Assembly: GCF_003965815.1 (NCBI RefSeq)
Contig: NZ_RXOE01000001.1
Span: 124,001-188,000, forward strand
DNA length: 64,000 nt
Origin: Variovorax gossypii
GTDB taxonomy: Bacteria; Pseudomonadota; Gammaproteobacteria; Burkholderiales; Burkholderiaceae_C
Direction: 5' to 3'
Shown: positions 18,673 to 27,333 of the stretch, piece after piece
Position numbering within the stretch: position 1 is the first letter of the stretch
Layout of the letters: each line of letters starts with the position of its first letter
Made by a program: the position numbers and the translations under genes
The notes under the pieces: generated by a model
Databases searched by the model: none
The model's input: only the letters and a program-made list of their open reading frames with translations
What the model was told of the DNA's origin: nothing

Positions 18673-18688
18673 TGGCACGGAGTGTGCA
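18673..18688 (+). promoter_or_regulatory. Sigma-54 (-24/-12) promoter of the ABC binding-protein gene
   Basis: TGGCACGGAGTGTGCA matches the consensus TGGCACG-N4-TTGCW with one mismatch. The invariant GG (18674-18675) and GC (18686-18687) are separated by exactly 10 bp. The predicted start is near 18699, about 20 nt before the ATG. Confidence 0.8.
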
Positions 18689-18719
18689 ATATTCAGGCAC
18701 CTTTTTCAGGAGACAAAGA

Positions 18720-19907
18720 ATGAACCGTCGCCACCTCGTCGCGCTGGCAGCGCTCGCCACCTGTGCCGCAGCCGCCCCGGCATGGGCCCAGTCCAACGAA
18801 ATCCGCATCGCCCACATCTACAGCAAGACCGGCGCGCTGGAGGCCTACGGCAAGCAGACCCAGACCGGCTTCATGATGGGCCTGGACTACGCCACCGGCG
18901 GCACGATGACGATCAACGGCAAGAAGCTCGTGGTCATCGAGAAGGACGACCAGGGCAAGCCCGACCTCGGCAAGTCGCTGCTGGCAGCCGCGTATTCCGA
19001 CGACAAGGCCGCGCTGGCCGTCGGCCCGACCGCCTCGGGCGTCGCGCTCGCGATGCTGCCCGTGGCCGAGGAATACAAGAAGATCCTGATCGTCGAGCCC
19101 GCCGTGGCCGATTCGATCACCGGCGACAAGTGGAACAAGTACATCTTCCGCACCGGCCGCAATTCGAGCCAGGACGCGATCTCCAATGCGGTGGCCGTCG
19201 ACAAGCCCGGCGTGACCGTCGCCACGCTGGCGCAGGACAACGCCTTCGGCCGCGACGGCGTGAAGGCCTTCGGCGCCGCGCTCAAGAAGGCCAAGCTGGT
19301 CCACGAGGAATACCTGCCGCCCACCACCACCGACTTCACGGCCGGCGCGCAGCGCCTGATCGACAAGCTGAAGGATCAGCCGGGCCGCAAGATCATCTGG
19401 ATCGTCTGGGCCGGCGCGGGCAACCCGTTCAAGATCGTCGACCTCGACCTCAAGCGCTATGGCATCGAGATCGCCACCGGCGGCAACATCCTGCCGGCCA
19501 TGGCCGCCTACAAGGCGCTGCCGGGCATGGAGGGCGCTGCCTACTACTACTTCGGCATTCCGAAGAACCCGGTGAACGAGGCGATGGTGTCGGCGCACTA
19601 CAAGGAATTCAAGACGCCGCCGGACTTCTTCACGGCCGGCGGCTTCTCCGCCGCGATGGCGGTAGTGACGGCGCTGAAGAAGACCAACGGCGACACCAAC
19701 ACCAACAAGCTCATCAGCACCATGGAAGGCATGAGTTTCGACACCCCCAAGGGCAAGATGACCTTCCGCAAGGAAGACCACCAGGCGATGCAGTCGATGT
19801 ACCACTTCAAGATCAAGGTCGACCCGGCGTTCGCCTGGGGCGTGCCCGAGCTGGTGCACGAGATCAAGCCTGAAGAGATGGACATCCCCATCAAGAACAA
19901 GCGCTGA
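18720..19907 (+). CDS. Branched-chain-type (HAAT) ABC transporter periplasmic binding protein
   Basis: A 395-residue type I periplasmic binding protein of the LivK/Peripla_BP_6 group. The Sec signal spans about residues 1-23 (A-W-A-Q). The mature start N-E-I-R-I-A-H-I-Y-S-K-T-G-A-L-E-A-Y-G is the usual HAAT pocket opening. The ATG at 18720 is preceded by CAGGAGA. It has its own sigma-54 promoter and is followed by an intrinsic terminator, so it may be the most abundant transcript of the cluster. Matching ATPase and permease genes lie 1.7 kb downstream, beyond the PHB depolymerase gene. Ligand unknown; HAAT receptors also bind amides, urea, aromatics and hydroxy acids. Confidence 0.9.
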   Translation: MNRRHLVALAALATCAAAAPAWAQSNEIRIAHIYSKTGALEAYGKQTQTGFMMGLDYATGGTMTINGKKLVVIEKDDQGKPDLGKSLLAAAYSDDKAALAVGPTASGVALAMLPVAEEYKKILIVEPAVADSITGDKWNKYIFRTGRNSSQDAISNAVAVDKPGVTVATLAQDNAFGRDGVKAFGAALKKAKLVHEEYLPPTTTDFTAGAQRLIDKLKDQPGRKIIWIVWAGAGNPFKIVDLDLKRYGIEIATGGNILPAMAAYKALPGMEGAAYYYFGIPKNPVNEAMVSAHYKEFKTPPDFFTAGGFSAAMAVVTALKKTNGDTNTNKLISTMEGMSFDTPKGKMTFRKEDHQAMQSMYHFKIKVDPAFAWGVPELVHEIKPEEMDIPIKNKR

Positions 19908-19939
19908 GCACCACGGCGTAGATCGTTCCCCTGACCCGC

Positions 19940-19968
19940 GCGGCGCCCGAGGAGCGCCGCCCGTTTTT
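19940..19968 (+). terminator. Intrinsic terminator after the binding-protein gene
   Basis: Perfect 7-bp stem GCGGCGC/GCGCCGC followed by CCGTTTTT. Some readthrough is likely, because no strong promoter is obvious before the next gene. Confidence 0.7.
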
Positions 19969-20096
19969 CGCCCCGGATGGCCGCCGGGCGAAGCGCCAGC
20001 CTGCGCCTTTTCGCGGCGGCGTGTTGTTCCCGCGGCCGATTCGATTCGTCAGTCAGCAAAGCAAGCGTTCGATACCCACAACACAAGGAGACAGCG

Positions 20097-21548
20097 ATGC
20101 CAGCGATGAAATGGAAGAACTGGAAGGGACTTGCCGCGGCCGCGGCAATGACGGTGGCGGCGCACGCCGCGCAGGCGGCGGTGCCGCTGCCTGCGCTCGG
20201 CGCCAACCCGGCGGAGGTGAGCGTGTCGGGCCTGTCGGCCGGCGGCTTCATGGCGGTGCAACTGCACGTGGCCTATTCGGCCACCTTCAAGCGCGGCGCC
20301 GGCGTGGTGGCGGGCGGCCCGTACTACTGCGCCGAGGGTTCTGTGGTCAACGCAACGGGGCGCTGCATGACGCACAGCACCAGCATCCCGGTGTCCTCGC
20401 TCGTGAGCACCACCAACAGCTGGGCCGCCAGCGGCGCGATCGACCCGGTGTCGAACATGAGCAACTCCAAGGTGTACATGTTCTCGGGCACCTCGGACAA
20501 CACAGTCAAGCAGCCGGTGATGGACGACCTCAAGACCTACTACCAGAGCTTCGTGCCCGCGGCCAACGTCGTCTACAAGAACAACATCGGCGCGGGCCAC
20601 GCGATGGTCACCGACGACTACGGCAGCGCCTGCAGCACCACGGCCGCCCCGTACATCAACAACTGCGGCTTCGACCTCGCGGGCGAGATCCTCACGCAGC
20701 TCTACGGCCCGCTGAACCCGCGCAACAACGGCACGCTCGGCGGCACCTTCACCGAGTTCAACCAGTCTGAATTCATCAGCGGCCACGGCATGGCCGCCAC
20801 CGGCTGGATCTACGTGCCGCAGGCCTGCACGACCACCTCGTGCCGCGTGCACCTGGTGCTGCACGGCTGCAAGCAGAACTACACCGACGTGAGCGACCAG
20901 TACGTGAAGAAGACCGGCTACAACCGCTGGGCCGACACCAACAACATCGTGCTGATCTACCCGCAGACCAGCACGGCGGCCACCAACAGCTGCTGGGACT
21001 GGTGGGGTTACGACAACGCCAACTACGCGAAGAAGTCAGGCCCCCAGATGGCGGCGATGAAGGCGATGATCGACCGCGTCACCGGCTCCTCGGGCGGCAG
21101 CGGTCTTCCGGCGCCCACCGGCGTGGGCACCTCGGGCGCCACCGCCAGCAGCATGGTGATCGCCTGGAACGCCGTGAGCGGCGCCAGCGGCTACAACGTG
21201 TACCGCGGCGGCAGCAAGGTCAACGCCTCGCCGGTGACTGCCACCAGCTACACCGACAGCGGCCTGGCCGCGTCGACCACCTACAGCTGGACCGTGGCCG
21301 CGCTGAACGCGAGCAACGTCGAAGGCACCATGTCGTCGGCCGCCACCGGCACCACCACCGGGGGCGGCAGCGGCGGCACCTGCTATACCGCCAGCAACTA
21401 CACGCACACCATCGCCGGGCGTGCCTATGCCTTGTACGGCCTGACCTATGCGTACGGCTCGAACCAGTCGATGGGCTTGTGGAACATCTACGTGACGACC
21501 ACGCTGAAGCAGACGGGCCCCAACTACTACGTGATCGGCACCTGTTGA
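20097..21548 (+). CDS. phaZ: Secreted type II poly(3-hydroxybutyrate) depolymerase with FnIII linker
   Basis: A 483-residue extracellular esterase. A Sec signal of about 28 residues is followed by the catalytic domain with lipase box G-L-S47-A-G, D134, H168 and, after them, the oxyanion-hole motif V-L-H256-G-C. This order, with the lipase box first, is catalytic type II. A fibronectin type III linker spans about 337-420. A 55-residue C-terminal module bounded by cysteines (428-483, ending V-I-G-T-C) is the likely polymer-binding domain. AAGGAG lies 7 bp before the ATG. Context between an ABC receptor and its permease genes suggests its products are imported by that system. Confidence 0.92.
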   Translation: MPAMKWKNWKGLAAAAAMTVAAHAAQAAVPLPALGANPAEVSVSGLSAGGFMAVQLHVAYSATFKRGAGVVAGGPYYCAEGSVVNATGRCMTHSTSIPVSSLVSTTNSWAASGAIDPVSNMSNSKVYMFSGTSDNTVKQPVMDDLKTYYQSFVPAANVVYKNNIGAGHAMVTDDYGSACSTTAAPYINNCGFDLAGEILTQLYGPLNPRNNGTLGGTFTEFNQSEFISGHGMAATGWIYVPQACTTTSCRVHLVLHGCKQNYTDVSDQYVKKTGYNRWADTNNIVLIYPQTSTAATNSCWDWWGYDNANYAKKSGPQMAAMKAMIDRVTGSSGGSGLPAPTGVGTSGATASSMVIAWNAVSGASGYNVYRGGSKVNASPVTATSYTDSGLAASTTYSWTVAALNASNVEGTMSSAATGTTTGGGSGGTCYTASNYTHTIAGRAYALYGLTYAYGSNQSMGLWNIYVTTTLKQTGPNYYVIGTC

Positions 21549-21597
21549 GGCAGGCCGGTCTTCATTCCTGTTTTCCGATTCGCAATGACCAACAACG

Positions 21598-22362
21598 ATG
21601 CTTGAGACCCGAGATCTGACCATCCGCTTCGGTGGGCACGTGGCCGTCAACAGCGTGAGCTGCGCTTTCGCGCCGGGCACGCTGACGGCCATCGTCGGCC
21701 CCAACGGCGCGGGCAAGACCACTTATTTCAACCTGATCTCGGGCCAGCTCAAGGCGAGCGCGGGCACCGTGTCGCTCGACGGGCATTCGTTGTCGGGCCT
21801 GTCCCCCTCCGCGCGCACGCACGCGGGGCTGGGGCGGGCTTTCCAGCTCACCAATCTCTTTCCGAACCTCACGGTGCTGGAGAACGTGCGCCTCGCGGTG
21901 CAGGCCACGCGCGATGGCGCGCACCGGCGCGGGCTCAACCTGTGGAGCATCTGGAGCGACCACAAGGCGCTGACCGAGCGCGCCGACCAGATCCTGGCCG
22001 AGGTGGCGCTCAAATCGCGCGAGCACGCCACTGTGGCGAGCCTGCCGCACGGCGACCAGCGCAAGCTCGAGGTGGCGCTGCTGATGGCGCTGGAGCCCAA
22101 GGTCTTCATGTTCGACGAGCCCACGGCCGGCATGAACGCGGCCGAGGCGCCCGTCATCCTCGACCTGATCCGCAAGCTCAAGAAGGACAAGACCAAGACT
22201 ATCCTGCTGGTCGAGCACAAGATGGACGTGGTGCGCGAACTTGCCGACCGCATCATCGTGCTGCACAACGGCACGCTGGTTGCCGACGGCGAACCGGCCG
22301 AGGTGATCGCCTCGCCGGTGGTGCAGGAGGCCTACCTAGGCGTATCTAAGGAGGCCGCATGA
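21598..22362 (+). CDS. livG: HAAT-family ABC transporter ATPase, LivG type
   Basis: A 254-residue ABC ATPase with Walker A G-P-N-G-A-G-K-T-T, a LivG-type signature region (S-L-P-H-G-D-Q-R-K-L-E) and Walker B K-V-F-M-F-D-E-P. The signature S-L-P-H-G-D replaces the common L-S-Y-G, a mild departure. It is the first gene of a five-gene block linked by short overlaps. The symbol denotes family, not proven branched-chain amino acid transport. Confidence 0.9.
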   Translation: MLETRDLTIRFGGHVAVNSVSCAFAPGTLTAIVGPNGAGKTTYFNLISGQLKASAGTVSLDGHSLSGLSPSARTHAGLGRAFQLTNLFPNLTVLENVRLAVQATRDGAHRRGLNLWSIWSDHKALTERADQILAEVALKSREHATVASLPHGDQRKLEVALLMALEPKVFMFDEPTAGMNAAEAPVILDLIRKLKKDKTKTILLVEHKMDVVRELADRIIVLHNGTLVADGEPAEVIASPVVQEAYLGVSKEAA

Positions 22363-23087
22363 GCACGAAAAATCTGCTGAGCCTCGAGGGCGTGCACACG
22401 CACATCGGGGCGTATCACATCCTCCACGGCGTCGACCTCGCCGTGCCGCGCGGCCAGCTCACCATGCTGCTGGGCCGCAACGGCGCGGGCAAGACGACCA
22501 CACTGCGAACCATCATGGGCCTGTGGCATGCATCGCAGGGCAGGGTGCGCTTCGGCGAGAAAGAAATCACCGCCCAGCACACGCCGCAGATCGCCGGCCT
22601 GGGCATTGCCTACGTGCCCGAGAACATGGGCATCTTCTCCGACCTCACAGTGAAGGAAAACATGCTGCTGGCCGCGCGCGGCGCGAAGAACGCGGCGCAG
22701 ATCGACGACACGCGGCTGAAGTGGATCTTCAAGCTCTTTCCCGCGGTCGAGAAGTTCTGGAACCACCCGGCGGGCAAGCTCTCGGGCGGGCAGAAGCAGA
22801 TGCTGGCCGTCTCGCGCGCCATCGTGGAGCCGCGCGAGCTGCTCATCATCGACGAGCCCAGCAAGGGCCTGGCGCCCGTGATGATCAACAACATGATCGA
22901 CGCCTTCGCCGAGCTCAAGCGCAGCGGCGTGACCATCCTGCTGGTGGAGCAGAACATCAACTTCGCCCAGCGACTGGGCGACACCGTCGCGGTGATGGAC
23001 AACGGCCGCGTGGTGCACGCCGGCTCCATGGCGGAGTTCTCCGCCGACGCGCAACTTCAGCAATCGCTGCTCGGACTGGCTCTATGA
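22359..23087 (+). CDS. livF: HAAT-family ABC transporter ATPase, LivF type
   Basis: A 242-residue ATPase with Walker A G-R-N-G-A-G-K-T-T, signature K-L-S-G-G-Q-K-Q-M-L and Walker B L-L-I-I-D-E-P-S-K-G-L-A-P. Its ATG overlaps the livG stop by 4 bp, and its stop overlaps the next start likewise. Together with LivG it would power the LivHM permease. Length is normal for LivF. Confidence 0.92.
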   Translation: MSTKNLLSLEGVHTHIGAYHILHGVDLAVPRGQLTMLLGRNGAGKTTTLRTIMGLWHASQGRVRFGEKEITAQHTPQIAGLGIAYVPENMGIFSDLTVKENMLLAARGAKNAAQIDDTRLKWIFKLFPAVEKFWNHPAGKLSGGQKQMLAVSRAIVEPRELLIIDEPSKGLAPVMINNMIDAFAELKRSGVTILLVEQNINFAQRLGDTVAVMDNGRVVHAGSMAEFSADAQLQQSLLGLAL

Positions 23088-24067
23088 AGAAACTCGAATT
23101 CGACTGGCGGCCGCTGCTGCTCGCACCGGTGCTCGCGCTGGTCGCGCTGCCGCTGACCGGCTCCTTCTCCACCTGGCTCACGCTCACCGTGGCGGGGCTG
23201 GCCATGGGCATGATCATCTTCATCATCGCCTCGGGCCTCACGCTGGTGTTCGGCCTGATGGACGTGCTGAACTTCGGCCACGGCGTGTTCATCGCGCTCG
23301 GCGCTTTCGTGGCGAGCAGCGTGCTCGGCCTGATGGGCGACTGGACCGGCTCGGGCGAGCTGTGGCGCAACCTCGTGGCGGTGTTCCCGGCGATGCTGGT
23401 CGCGATGGCCGTGGCCGGCGCAGTGGGGCTGGCCTTCGAGCGCTTCATCGTGCGGCCCGTGTACGGCCAGCACCTGAAGCAGATTCTCATCACCATGGGC
23501 GGCATGATCATCGGCGAGGAGCTCATCAAGGTGATCTGGGGCCCGGCGCAGATTCCGCTGCCGCTGCCCGAGGCGCTGCGCGGCTCGCTGCTGGTGGGCG
23601 ATGCGGCCATCAGCAAGTACCGCCTGCTCGCGGTGGCCGTGGGCGCCGTCGTCTTCGGCGTGCTGGCGTGGACGCTGGGCCGCACCAAGATCGGCCTGCT
23701 CATCCGCGCCGGCGTGCAGGACCGCGAGATGGTCGAGTCGCTGGGCTACCGCATCGGGCGCCTGTTCGTCGGCGTGTTCGTGGTCGGCAGCGCACTGGCC
23801 GGCCTGGGCGGCGTGATGTGGGGGCTGTTCCAGCAGAACCTGGTGCCGCAGATGGGCGCGCAGGTCAACGTGCTGATCTTCATCGTCATCATCATCGGCG
23901 GGCTGGGCTCGACGGGCGGGGCGCTCATCGGCGCGCTGCTGGTGGGGCTGATGACCAACTACGTGGGCTTCCTGCTGCCCACGCTCACGCAGTTCGCGAG
24001 CATCTTCCTGATGGTGGCCGTGCTGCTGTGGCGCCCGCAGGGCGTGTACCCGGTGGCCAACCGCTGA
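23084..24067 (+). CDS. livH: HAAT-family ABC transporter permease, LivH type
   Basis: A 327-residue inner-membrane permease with about eight hydrophobic helices. The family motif is visible: G-L-T-L-V-F-G-L-M-D-V-L-N-F-G-H-G. The cytoplasmic loop R-T-K-I-G-L-L-I-R-A-G-V-Q-D matches the coupling region of LivH. The start overlaps the livF stop by 4 bp, and 16 bp separate it from livM. Confidence 0.92.
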   Translation: MKKLEFDWRPLLLAPVLALVALPLTGSFSTWLTLTVAGLAMGMIIFIIASGLTLVFGLMDVLNFGHGVFIALGAFVASSVLGLMGDWTGSGELWRNLVAVFPAMLVAMAVAGAVGLAFERFIVRPVYGQHLKQILITMGGMIIGEELIKVIWGPAQIPLPLPEALRGSLLVGDAAISKYRLLAVAVGAVVFGVLAWTLGRTKIGLLIRAGVQDREMVESLGYRIGRLFVGVFVVGSALAGLGGVMWGLFQQNLVPQMGAQVNVLIFIVIIIGGLGSTGGALIGALLVGLMTNYVGFLLPTLTQFASIFLMVAVLLWRPQGVYPVANR

Positions 24068-24083
24068 AGAGGAGGGCGAAAGC

Positions 24084-25151
24084 ATGTTCCTGAAACGACT
24101 CCTCTCCAACGACATGCCCCGCAGCCGGCTGCTTGCGCTGCTGCTGCTCGCGGTGTTCATCGCGCTGGCCTTCGCGCCTTTCATCTTCCCGGGCGTGAAG
24201 GCGCTCAGCGTCGCGGCCAAGATCCTGGTGTTCGTGGTGCTGGTTGCGAGCTTCGACCTGCTGCTGGGCTACACCGGCATCGTGAGCTTCGCGCACACCA
24301 TGTTCTTCGGCATCGGGGCCTATGGCATCGCGATCTCGGCCTCTAGGCTCGGGCCCAACTGGGGCGCGGTGCTGGTGGGGCTGGGCGCGTCGCTGGCGAT
24401 CTCGCTGGTGCTCTCGTTCGCCATCGGCCTGTTCTCGCTGCGGGTGCGCGCGATCTTCTTCGCGATGATCACGCTGGCCGTGGCCTCGGCCTTCCAGACG
24501 CTGGCCTCGCAGCTGTCCGACTTCACCGGCGGCGAAGACGGCCTGACCTTCAAGCTGCCCGAGCTGATCTCGCCGAGCTTCGAGTTCGCGGAAGAGCCTT
24601 TCCTCGGCGTCTCGCTCGATGGCCGCCTGCTTTGCTACTACCTGCTGTTCGTGGCGGCGGTGGTGCTGGTGCTGGCGCTGCTGCGCATCGTGAACTCGCC
24701 CTTTGGCCGCGTGCTGCAGGCCATTCGCGAGAACGAGTTCCGCGCCGAGGCCATCGGCTACCGCGTGGTGGTTTACCGCACCACGGCCGCCGTGCTGTCG
24801 GCGCTGTTCGCCACGCTGGCCGGCGCGATGCTCGCGATCTGGCTGCGCTACAACGGTCCCGACACCTCGCTGAGCTTCGAGATCATGATCGACGTGCTGC
24901 TGATCGTGGTGATCGGCGGCATGGGCACCATCTACGGCGCGGCCATCGGCGCGGTGCTCTTCGTGGTGGCGCAGAGCTACCTGCAGGACCTGCTGCGCAT
25001 CGGCAACGAGGCAGCGAGCGGCCTGCCTTGGCTGGCGGCGCTGCTGTCGCCCGACCGCTGGCTGCTGTGGCTGGGCGTGCTCTTCGTTCTTTCCGTCTAT
25101 TACTTCCCCACCGGCATCGTCGGAAAACTGCGAGCGAGAGCGGCGCGATGA
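24084..25151 (+). CDS. livM: HAAT-family ABC transporter permease, LivM type
   Basis: A 355-residue permease with about nine hydrophobic helices and the LivM motifs L-L-G-Y-T-G-I-V-S-F-A-H and F-G-R-V-L-Q-A-I-R-E-N-E. An alternative start at M-P-R-S-R-L would trim ten residues; AGGAGGG before 24084 supports the longer form. Its stop overlaps the alpha/beta-hydrolase start by 4 bp, binding transport and hydrolysis into one translational unit. Confidence 0.92.
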   Translation: MFLKRLLSNDMPRSRLLALLLLAVFIALAFAPFIFPGVKALSVAAKILVFVVLVASFDLLLGYTGIVSFAHTMFFGIGAYGIAISASRLGPNWGAVLVGLGASLAISLVLSFAIGLFSLRVRAIFFAMITLAVASAFQTLASQLSDFTGGEDGLTFKLPELISPSFEFAEEPFLGVSLDGRLLCYYLLFVAAVVLVLALLRIVNSPFGRVLQAIRENEFRAEAIGYRVVVYRTTAAVLSALFATLAGAMLAIWLRYNGPDTSLSFEIMIDVLLIVVIGGMGTIYGAAIGAVLFVVAQSYLQDLLRIGNEAASGLPWLAALLSPDRWLLWLGVLFVLSVYYFPTGIVGKLRARAAR

Positions 25152-26041
25152 GCGACAACCACAACAATCAGATTCCACTCTCGCGCTATGCGCAGCTCGC
25201 GGGCCGCGAGATCCACTGGCTCGAATGGGGTGCGGCCGAGGCGCCCGTGGTCATCGCCTGGCACGGCCTGGCGCGCACCGGACGCGACATGGACGAACTG
25301 GCGCAGCACTTCGCGTCGCGCGGATTCCGCGTGATCTGCCCCGACACCATCGGCCGGGGCCTGAGCCAGTGGAGCCCGCTGCCCGACGAGGAATACACGC
25401 TCGCGTTCTATGCGCGCATCGCCAACGCGCTGTGCGACGAACTGCGGCTGGGGCGGGTGCACTGGGTCGGCACCTCGATGGGCGGCGCCATCGGCACCGT
25501 CTGCGCCTCGGCCCTGTTCGAGCCGCGCATGAAGGCGCGCATCGCGAGCCTGGTGCTCAACGACAACGCGCCCGAACTGGCGCAGCCCGCCATCGAGCGC
25601 ATCCGCGCCTACGCGGGCAATCCGCCCGCCTTCGACACGGTGGCCGAGCTGGAGGCCTTCTTCCGCACGGTCTACAAGCCCTACGGCTGGCTCAGCGACG
25701 CGCAATGGCGCCGGTTGACCGAGACCTCCACGCGCCGCCTGCCCGACGGGCGCGTCACGCCGCACTACGACCCGGCCATGGTCCGGCAGTTCAGCGCGCA
25801 CGACAACGACTACCTGATCTGGCCGCACTACGACGCCATCGAGGTGCCGGTGCTGTGCCTGCGCGGCGCCGAGTCCGACCTGGTGCTGCCCGGCGTGGTC
25901 GAGGAGATGAAGCGGCGCGGCCCCGGCGCGGCCGGCAGGCTGCAGGTGATCGAAGTTCCTGCCTGCGGTCACGCTCCCGCGCTCAACGTGCCCGAACAAC
26001 TTGAGCCCATCGAGGGGTTTATCCGCGCGGCCGGTCGCTGA
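25148..26041 (+). CDS. Cytoplasmic alpha/beta-hydrolase coupled to the importer
   Basis: A 297-residue alpha/beta-hydrolase with no signal peptide. The nucleophile elbow is G-T-S110-M-G-G, with D244 (G-A-E-S-D) and H275 (C-G-H-A-P) completing a plausible triad; H39-G forms the oxyanion region. It overlaps livM by 4 bp. In the context of a secreted PHB depolymerase and a dedicated importer, an intracellular 3-hydroxybutyrate-oligomer or related ester hydrolase is a reasonable inference. The fold alone does not prove the substrate. Confidence 0.85.
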   Translation: MSDNHNNQIPLSRYAQLAGREIHWLEWGAAEAPVVIAWHGLARTGRDMDELAQHFASRGFRVICPDTIGRGLSQWSPLPDEEYTLAFYARIANALCDELRLGRVHWVGTSMGGAIGTVCASALFEPRMKARIASLVLNDNAPELAQPAIERIRAYAGNPPAFDTVAELEAFFRTVYKPYGWLSDAQWRRLTETSTRRLPDGRVTPHYDPAMVRQFSAHDNDYLIWPHYDAIEVPVLCLRGAESDLVLPGVVEEMKRRGPGAAGRLQVIEVPACGHAPALNVPEQLEPIEGFIRAAGR

Positions 26042-26109
26042 GGCTGCGGCGGCGGGACAATCGCCGCCCACCTCAACCACAGGGCCGAGACAAGGCCCCG
26101 AACACCATC

Positions 26110-26616
26110 ATGGCGCTCTCGATGTACGACCTGTCCGTGCCCGTCTTCACGCGCGGACTCGGACAACTCACCCATCTGCTCGACAAGAGCCTGGCGCATG
26201 CCAAGGCCAACGGCATCGATCCGGCCACGCTGGTGGATGCGCGCCTCGCGCCCGACATGCTCACGCTGGCTGGCCAGATCCAGCGCGCGAGCGATGCCTC
26301 GAAGCTGGGCACGGCGCGCATCGCCGGTGTCACCGCGCCGAGCTTTCCCGACGAGGAGAAGACCTGGGACGACCTGGTCGCGCGCATCGCGAAGACGCAG
26401 GACTTCCTGGTGAGCGTCGACCGCGCGTTGATCGATGGCCACGAAGATCGCGCCGTGACCATCAAGACCCGCGAAGGCGAGGCGACCTTCACCGCGCAGC
26501 GCTACCTGCTGCAGTTCGCACTGCCGAACTTCTTCTTCCACGTGACCACCGCCTACGACGTGCTGCGCCACAAGGGCATGCCGATCGGCAAGATGGACTA
26601 TCTGGGCAAGTTCTGA
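26110..26616 (+). CDS. DUF1993 family protein
   Basis: A 168-residue soluble protein of the DUF1993 family, a predicted four-helix bundle related in shape to DinB-like proteins. The sequence opens M-A-L-S-M-Y-D-L-S-V-P-V-F and has conserved H-V-T-T-A-Y-D near the C-terminus. No biochemical role is established. It starts 68 bp after the hydrolase and ends before a strong hairpin, so it may be the last gene of the transporter transcript. Confidence 0.8.
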   Translation: MALSMYDLSVPVFTRGLGQLTHLLDKSLAHAKANGIDPATLVDARLAPDMLTLAGQIQRASDASKLGTARIAGVTAPSFPDEEKTWDDLVARIAKTQDFLVSVDRALIDGHEDRAVTIKTREGEATFTAQRYLLQFALPNFFFHVTTAYDVLRHKGMPIGKMDYLGKF

Positions 26617-26623
26617 GTTCTGA

Positions 26624-26650
26624 TCCCGGCGGCTCTTCACGCCGCCGGGA
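26624..26650 (+). terminator. Strong hairpin after the DUF1993 gene
   Basis: Ten-bp stem TCCCGGCGGC/GCCGCCGGGA with a 7-nt loop. It lacks a T tract, so it may act with Rho or as a 3' stabiliser. Confidence 0.5.
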
Positions 26651-26750
26651 CAAACTTCAAATTGCCGTGACACATGCGCACGCCCGGCGTGCGCCGCGAA
26701 CAATCGCGCCTGACCGCTTTCGGTCTGGCATTCGAGCGAGGTTCGCGATC

Positions 26751-27320
26751 ATGAAGATGTTGTCCAGAAGGGCGTTCTCGGGGTTGGCCGCCGGCTCCTC
26801 CGCGCTCGCGGCTGCCGTGGGTGGCGCGTGGCCGGTGCGCAGTGCGCTGGCCGTGTCGCCGGGCCTGCGCGACTACGGCAAGGCGCCCGAGTTCGCGGGC
26901 ATCGACAAGTGGCTCAACTCGGAGCCGCTCACGATGCGGGGCCTGGCCGGCAAGGTGGTGCTGGTCGATTTCTGGACCTACTCCTGCATCAACTGCATCC
27001 GCACGCTGCCCTACGTGGTTCGCTGGTACGAGAAGTACAAGGACCAGGGCTTCGTGGTGGTGGGCGTGCATTCGCCCGAGTTCGCCTACGAGAAGTCGAC
27101 GCGCAACGTGCAGGACGCGATCCAGCGCTTCGGCATCCGCTATCCGGTGGCGCAGGACAACGGCTTCTCCACCTGGAAGGCTTACAACAACCAGTACTGG
27201 CCGGCGTTCTACCTCGCCGACAGAAACGGACAGGTGATGCGGCAGCACTTCGGCGAAGGGGAGTACGCCGAGATGGAAGCCGCGATCGAGGCGCTGCTGG
27301 GGCGCAGGCAGCCGGCCTGA
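26751..27320 (+). CDS. Tat-type exported thioredoxin-like (AhpC/TSA-fold) protein
   Basis: A 189-residue protein with a twin-arginine signal (S-R6-R7-A-F-S-G followed by a hydrophobic Ala/Gly stretch). The thioredoxin-fold domain starts near residue 60 and has the redox motif S-C79-I-N-C82 and W-T-Y. This resembles the C-terminal domain of DipZ/CcdA-linked thioredoxins and TlpA-like periplasmic reductants. No ccdA-type electron donor is adjacent. Export through Tat would mean it folds before secretion. The exact redox partner is unknown. Confidence 0.85.
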   Translation: MKMLSRRAFSGLAAGSSALAAAVGGAWPVRSALAVSPGLRDYGKAPEFAGIDKWLNSEPLTMRGLAGKVVLVDFWTYSCINCIRTLPYVVRWYEKYKDQGFVVVGVHSPEFAYEKSTRNVQDAIQRFGIRYPVAQDNGFSTWKAYNNQYWPAFYLADRNGQVMRQHFGEGEYAEMEAAIEALLGRRQPA

Positions 27321-27333
27321 GCAGGGGGCCGAA

